Shown: piece by piece, positions 55,850 to 64,000 of the stretch | Layout: each line of letters begins with the position of its first letter | Numbering within the stretch: position 1 is the stretch's first letter | Assembly: GCF_004379255.2 (NCBI RefSeq) | Contig: NC_056039.1 | Span: 32,749,883 to 32,813,882, forward strand | Origin: Salvia splendens | Taxonomy: Eukaryota; Streptophyta; Magnoliopsida; Lamiales; Lamiaceae | Length of the DNA stretch: 64,000 nt | Direction: 5' to 3' | Notes under the pieces: model-generated | What the model was told of the DNA's origin: nothing | The model's input: the letters and a program-made list of their open reading frames with translations, nothing else | The model's database searches: none | Program-made: the position numbers and the translations under genes

Positions 55850-57580
55850 CTTCTTTTAATGTCGTTTTGTTAGTAAATAGAAGTATATTAGTTTTGCTGT
55901 TTGTGTAATACAGAAATAAAGATACTTTTTTTCAAACTTGTCGCTGCGTAGCCTAAGACACAAAATCAAACCAAAGGATGAATGCTCCATTAAATATATA
56001 TATATATATATATATATAATATTTTGAAATTATATAATATTCCATAAAAGTGGTTTAATAAAATTTTCAGTTTTTTAACACATTTTATAGGTTATATGTT
56101 TACTTAACTTAATATGAAAATAAAAATTAAATTAAAAGTATAGAAGTATGTCAATATTTATATATAGAAGAAATAAATATTGATAATTTTCATATTTTAA
56201 GATTATGCAATATCTAATAAAAGTGGTTTAATAAATATCTTCTAAAAATACCTTTAGGTATGTCTAGTCATTTATAATTTTATTTGTTAATAATTAATTA
56301 GCTGAGTACACAAGCTGATAATGTCATTGTAGTATAGAAGCTCCACTGAATATTTTCTGATAGCCATACTCAACTGAACTAAGAGCATCCGCAACGGTTG
56401 TATTACGTTGTCCGTCCGTCCTTGCCGCTGGCAAGGACACGCCTATCCGCTGCTGCGCTCTTGCCGCTGGCACGGACGTGCTTTTAGCTAAGAGCAAGTC
56501 CGTGCCAGCGAGCAGGACGACGTGACGCGTTTCCATTGGTCGTTGACATTTTCTTTTTCTTTTTTTTTTAAAAAATTAAAAATAATACCAAAAATTAAAA
56601 AATATATATATTTTCGGATTCTGAAAAATATAGTCGTTTTATTATCATTTTTTTGAAAATTTTTTAAAAATATTTAATCCCAAACTCATCTATAAATACA
56701 CTCATTCATCATCCATTTGGACGAAATTAGGTCACTTATGAATTTAATTATGTAATTTTTAATTTTTAAGACTTTAATTATTAAATTTTTTATTTTTAGG
56801 ATTTTAATTATGTAATTTTTAATTTTTTAGTAATTAATAATAGTATTTTGGGTATTTTTAATGAATTTTAATATTGTGAAAATGTTTTTATTTAAATTGA
56901 ATAATAGAATGGTGAGACCATTGTGCTCGTCCTTGCGGAAGAGCACGAATGTGGGTGTTGTGCTCTTGCCTAAGAGCAGGCAGAAAAGTGGATCCGGGCT
57001 CACATCCGTGCTCGTTGGCAAGAGCACGGACGTGAATGCTCTAAGGGGTAATTTTCATTTCAGGGGGACCCACGCCACCAAATCTCATCAAATTTATATC
57101 TGATACTTCCGTAACAAAGAAAGTGAACAAGAACTCTCGAGTATGGGACAAATTCTCCATTCACATATTTGACTATTTGTGTAATTAAAGTACTTACTTG
57201 TTTACAACTAAAAATCTCAATTTGTAAGGAAGTGGTCCGTCTATAATCAATTGTTAAAAAAACAACTAAAAAGACAATGAGTAGTGTACGTGTAAGGTGA
57301 TAAATCATTGCATGTCTGTTGTTCAATTAAAATATTTATGCCAAACGTTTATCTTAATTCTTTAATTAACATGGTAATATTGTTTTTGTGCATGTAAAGA
57401 AATGAGTGTACGTGTAAGTTGAGAAGTCTTTGCATGTCTCTTGTTCAATTAAAATATTTATGTCAAGTTGTGTTTTTGATGACAGCATAGGAACCTCCTC
57501 CTGGCCAGTGTATATATATATATGTCGATCATACGATAAAGAGATGAAATAAGAAAAAATGGAAGGTGTGTATCATGGGC
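55850..57580. other. Spacer between genes E and F
   Basis: 3' UTR of gene E, an (AT)n run at about 55993-56019, the Harbinger-like element 56383-57041, and AT-rich DNA. No gene. Confidence 0.6.
56383..57041. mobile_element. Short PIF/Harbinger-like element
   Basis: Ends GAGCATCCGCAACGG and, read in reverse, GAGCATTCACGTCCGTG, with a perfect TAA duplication (56380-56382, 57042-57044). The part at 56890-57041 is the reverse complement, with small changes, of 42477-42625, so it is the same family in the opposite direction. No ORF of interest. Confidence 0.88.
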
Positions 57581-57612
57581 GGATCTACTTGGAGGATAGG
57601 GCAGTGGGTCAT

Positions 57613-59389
57613 CGAAGCCAGGAGCAAACCCATCAATCTTGATGATGATATCAAGAAGAGACTTGTCCCTTTTCTCCTCAACACTATTCACAAATATGGT
57701 ATGCTTCATTTTCTAATTATTTCAAACAATCATGTTTGTTAGTACCATATAGTAATAATTGAAAGTTAATTGAAAAAGTTAGTGTAATATGCGTCTTACT
57801 TTTCTATATCAGTTTTATAAAATTTGAGTGAGAATGAGTTAGTCGAACGTAGGGCCCACTGCTAAATATGGTAAAAGTGAAATATGACAAATTTTGTAGG
57901 ACATATGAAAATTGAAATAAGTAATAAATTTTCAGGAACGGATGGGTATTAGTATTAAATTTTGTGGGTTTATGATGAATGCTCATAAAATGCAACTTTT
58001 GTTGTAATGCAAATTGATTTTCTTGATATTGATTATTTAGGAAAGGAGTCGTTTGTTTGGTTCGGACCAATGGCTTCGATTATCTAGACTGATCCTAACC
58101 TAGTCAAGGAAGTGATAACCAAGAGCTATCTGTACCTGAAGCTGATTAACCCGAATCCATTGACGAATCTGCTTGCACAAGGACTTTCAGCCTATGAGAA
58201 AGACAAACGGGCCAAGCACAGGAAAATCATCCACCCTGCTTGCTCATGATTCCGGCCTTCTACACGAGCTGTGACGACGTTCTGAAAGAAGAATATCTCA
58301 CCGGAGGGATCTCTTGAGGTGGATGTATGCCCTTATTTGGAAACTATAACGAGCGATGCAATATCAAGAACTGCGTTCGGTAGCAGCTACCTAGAAGGGA
58401 GACTAATATTCGAACTTCAGAGGGAACAGGCTAAGCACATCATGCACACCGTGCGCTCTATATACATCCCGGGATGGAGGTAGTAATAATAAGTAGTATA
58501 CACACATGAAATCCTGTTCTCATATGCTGCAGAAGGCACCAGAGGATGATGCGAATCGAGAAGGAAGTTGAGTCAACGATCCGAGGACTCATTGGCAAAA
58601 GAGTTGAGGCTATGAAGACAGGGGAAGCTGTCCATGAGGACTTACTAAGCATACTGTTGGCGTCCAACTTCAGAGAGATCGAGGAGAGTGGCAACAAGAG
58701 GTTCGGGATGACCATAGATGAAGTAGTCGAGGAGTGCAAGCTGTTCTACTTCGCTGGGCAGGAGACTACTTCCGCGTTGCTTGTTTGGACACTGGTGTTA
58801 TTGAGTAGACACCCCGGCTGGCAGGCACGAGCAAGGGACGAGGTTATGCGCTTATTTCGCAACAGAGCACCAGATTTCGATGGGCTGAATAAGCTCAAGA
58901 TTGTAAGTGTAGTTTAATCAGCTACATTATGTTACCGTTGAGTGGACTTACTTCATGACCTTGATCACAGGTTACGACGATTTTGTACGAGGTGTTGAGG
59001 CTTTATCCACCGGTGGCAGTTCTAAGCCGGAGAGTCAGCGAGGAGACGAAGCTGGGGAAGTTCACCTTACCAGCTGGGGTTCTGCTTTCGCTTCCAGTTA
59101 TCATACTACAGCATGACCCAGAAATCTGGGGAGACGATGCCCTGGAGTTCAATCCAGGGAGATTCAATGAAGGTGTGGCGAAGGCGCAAAAGGGCCCGAG
59201 TATATTCTTCCTGTTTGGCTGAGGGTGTGCGTCGGGCAAGGGTTTGCGATGCTGCAGGCGAAAATGGCGGTGGCGATGATGCTGAGGAGGTTCTCGTTCG
59301 AGCTTTCTGGGTCGTATACACATGCTCCTCTCGGTTTGATCAATATTCATCCTCAGCATGGTGCTCACTTGCTTCTGCATAAGCTCTAG
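57613..59389 (+). pseudogene. CYP72A: CYP72A cytochrome P450, gene F (multiply broken)
   Basis: Matches the other copies from the last third of exon 1 (about 57613-57698) onward; the first 60 or so codons and the membrane anchor are gone. Exon 2 (from 58041) has an in-frame TAG at 58085-58087. The end of exon 2, intron 2 and the exon 3 start are fused by a deletion near 58240. Exon 3 has a frameshift near 58300. The start of exon 4 is degraded around 58530. The parts at 58546-58904 (with AGQETT) and 58972-59222 ([14 protein letters not shown]) are still open. The heme loop is destroyed by a TGA at 59220-59222 and a small deletion that removes the GPRI part. The end still reads [12 protein letters not shown] in another frame. 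No working P450 is possible. Confidence 0.92.
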
Positions 59390-60848
59390 ATTTTGTGTTG
59401 TGTTTATTTTACTATGTTGTGTTACTAATCTATGTTGCGAAATAAATAGTGTGTATCTTGTTGTTTGTTTGAAATAATATAATAGTAGTAGTAGTAGTAA
59501 CATTTTGCATTAAAAGTTGGTTTTCTGTACACCGTTGGCAAATCCAAGTGGGGTTGGGGTCGACTGACTCCATTGACATCGCTGACCTATGAGAGCTAGA
59601 AAACTCCATTAAATTTGGCCTCGTACCAACCCTTGTGGAGGTTTATTTTTGTTATCCATTTAGTTATTGCCAACGACAATCACCACATTGCCTCTATATT
59701 TTGAGGGTTGAAATGACCTTTTTCACATGATTATTTGTTCTTAGTCCTACAATTTATTACTTCCTCCTTTCCAATAATAATAGCTCAAAATTTTTGGATA
59801 CAAACATTTAAGGACAACTTATTTAATGTTGTCTGAGTAATAAATGTGTTTCAAACGAAACATATCATTATTAATGGTCACATATTTTTGCCCTTGACAA
59901 TCAAAATTAACTTAGTTGACTAGATTTTTTAATTATTAAATATTCCCGTCCAAAACCGTCATTTTCTAAGTTTTACTTTTTAAATTTTTTGTATTTAAAA
60001 AACAGATTTTTATTAAAAACGTATCAAAATTTGGGTTGGGTCTGGTCCGAAGTTAGCTCGTGTGCACACTGCGCAAGCCAAGACATGAAGTGCAGCCAAT
60101 TTACTAATCGCTCACAAACAAAATAAAATAAAATTAGTAATCGCTCACACCAGTTTCACTAATTGAAACTCAAAAGTTAATCAAATAGGTCGTGCTAGTT
60201 TAATTGCAAATTTGCAAGTGATTTTATTGGCTCATGTATCTCATTGTGAACACCTAGTTTTAATTGGAATATATCACTTTCCTATCCAATTTTTTGAAGT
60301 CAATAATAATAAAGAAAAACATTTTTGTGAACAAAGAAAAAGTTGATTTAACACTGGTTGAGACTTGAGAAGTTGAGATACATGTCCATAAATTGTACAC
60401 GAACTTATTGGAGTGGCCAATTATACAAGAATGCCCTCAGCCACTTAATATAATTCTATTTTAAGACTAATAACAATAAAGAGTGACAAAAATTGTGAGG
60501 TGAAAAGAAAATGTGAATTACGTTTTTCTTTTTCATACTATATTCTTTGTAGACTTCAAAAAATAACATGATTTGTCGAGTAAAACAATTTCCAACCATT
60601 TCACAGAGTACATGTAAAAGATTAGCGAGTAAAATCAATTAGTGGAGTGAAATATCAGTTTCAAACATAACAGTAACACTCTTCATTAGTTTTTTACCTA
60701 TCACTTTAATAAGCATTTTCAATGCTAGGTAATTTTATTTCACTGAACATTTTTACCGATTTAGCGAGCATTTTTAAAATTTGAAACAAAACAAACATTG
60801 AATTATCCAGAAGAAGCCACGTAGACCGTCTACACACCACATCCATTC
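59390..60848. other. Spacer between gene F and FTSH2
   Basis: AT-rich, no gene. Possible worn MITE pieces near 59760 (CTTCCTCCTTTCC). A CCACGTAG motif (ACGT core) near 60817 belongs to the FTSH2 promoter region. Confidence 0.5.
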
Positions 60849-61396
60849 TCTATATACATAACACTCCCTCCATTTTCCTTCTCCAAACTCACCTCCACCA
60901 ATTGTAGGTAACGTCTTCTATCACTCTACTGCACATAGCTTCGTTCAATTTGGCTCAGATTGTGTTGATTCTGTTCTGTATTTCCGTTAATCCAGTTACC
61001 TCGCTTAATTATTATGTGGAGCTGTAGAACTTTTTATGCGATAAATCTAGCATTTTCGTGGTGGATTTTGAGTAATTTGGTCGAAATATATTGATTTGAT
61101 TGTGTTAGCTGTCAGTGTTGATAACTTTTCATTTGGTTCTTTCCTCTAGTTGTTGCTAACTTTTTGAATTTCATGTGTCTGCTTGTTGATTTTGAATACT
61201 TGAATTATGCATTGCAACCAAAATTGTGAAATTCTGAATTAGAATTGTGCTTGAGTTTGATTTATGTTTTCGATTTGAAGGGAAGAAGACTGTTTCCTGA
61301 CAAAGTTGAATTACAGATGTGTTTTGTTTATGTGACTCGAGTTTTCTACAGTACAATTACTAAATTTAGGTTTGCTGAACTGTAGATTGAAGATAA
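60849..61396 (+). promoter_or_regulatory. FTSH2 promoter end, 5' leader and leader intron
   Basis: TATATACATA at 60851-60860 is a likely TATA box. The leader then runs to TTGTAG/GTAACG at 60907, a donor, and the acceptor GAACTGTAG at 61385 precedes the ATG by 11 nt. That gives a 5'-UTR intron of about 478 bp (60908-61385). Leader introns often raise expression of plant housekeeping genes. Confidence 0.6.
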
Positions 61397-63895
<2,499 letters not shown>

Positions 63896-64000
63896 TTTCA
63901 TGTTTGATTGAATTTGAGCCTATAGCTATAGCTTACATGCTATTTTCCACACATTGTATAATTTCATATTTCCACTATAGTAGAATTCAGGTAAATATTA

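Overview
This is nuclear DNA of a flowering plant (eudicot): intron-split genes with GT-AG borders, AT-rich spacers, many MITEs, LTR retrotransposons, and MULE, CACTA and PIF/Harbinger DNA transposons, with gene families such as R1-like NLR, DYW-type PPR, HSFA4, CYP72A and the thylakoid protease FtsH2. The gene content and R1-like LRR style suggest an asterid, perhaps Lamiales, but the order is a guess from family resemblance only.

Layout. 1-802: 3' end of an R1-like NLR. 1829-5546 (minus): a DYW PPR protein like Arabidopsis At4g33990, which becomes complete with a transit-peptide-like first exon when a GTGA donor is used. 5693-8565: a MULE with a 9-bp target duplication and a decayed PIF/Harbinger element nested in it. 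9995-14763: an HSFA4-type heat-shock factor gene whose second exon is split by a 3.3-kb LTR retrotransposon with apparently identical LTRs. 16387-21271: an 11-exon sugar-phosphate/phosphate translocator gene with a 13-nt micro-exon. 22614-23484: a Pack-MULE carrying a carboxylesterase fragment. 23590-23923: a CYP72A last-exon relic. 24240-27563: a non-autonomous CACTA element. 27691-29454: a small non-autonomous Ty3-like LTR element. 30893-31846: a MULE. 32120-59389: a tandem CYP72A array. 61397-63895: FTSH2/VAR2.

The CYP72A array holds three intact genes with the usual five exons or a close variant (A 32120-34782, D 48768-50961, E 53831-55849), one intact gene that has precisely lost its last intron (B 35461-37633), one near-intact copy with a 32-bp deletion that breaks the frame (C 45126-47245), one heavily decayed copy (F 57613-59389), and the distant last-exon relic. 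C, D and E are very similar and clearly recent duplicates. D and E share an upstream block with a uORF that stops exactly 2 nt before the main ATG in both. Two orphan copies of that block lie 5' of gene C without a coding region.

I found no sign of a wholly new system. The most notable items are the fresh retrotransposon split of HSFA4, the Pack-MULE chimeric ORF, and the birth-and-death snapshot in the CYP72A array (intron loss, microhomology deletion, duplicated splice acceptors, conserved uORFs). All splice models were read by eye and depend on GT-AG borders and phase; no alignment or database search was run.
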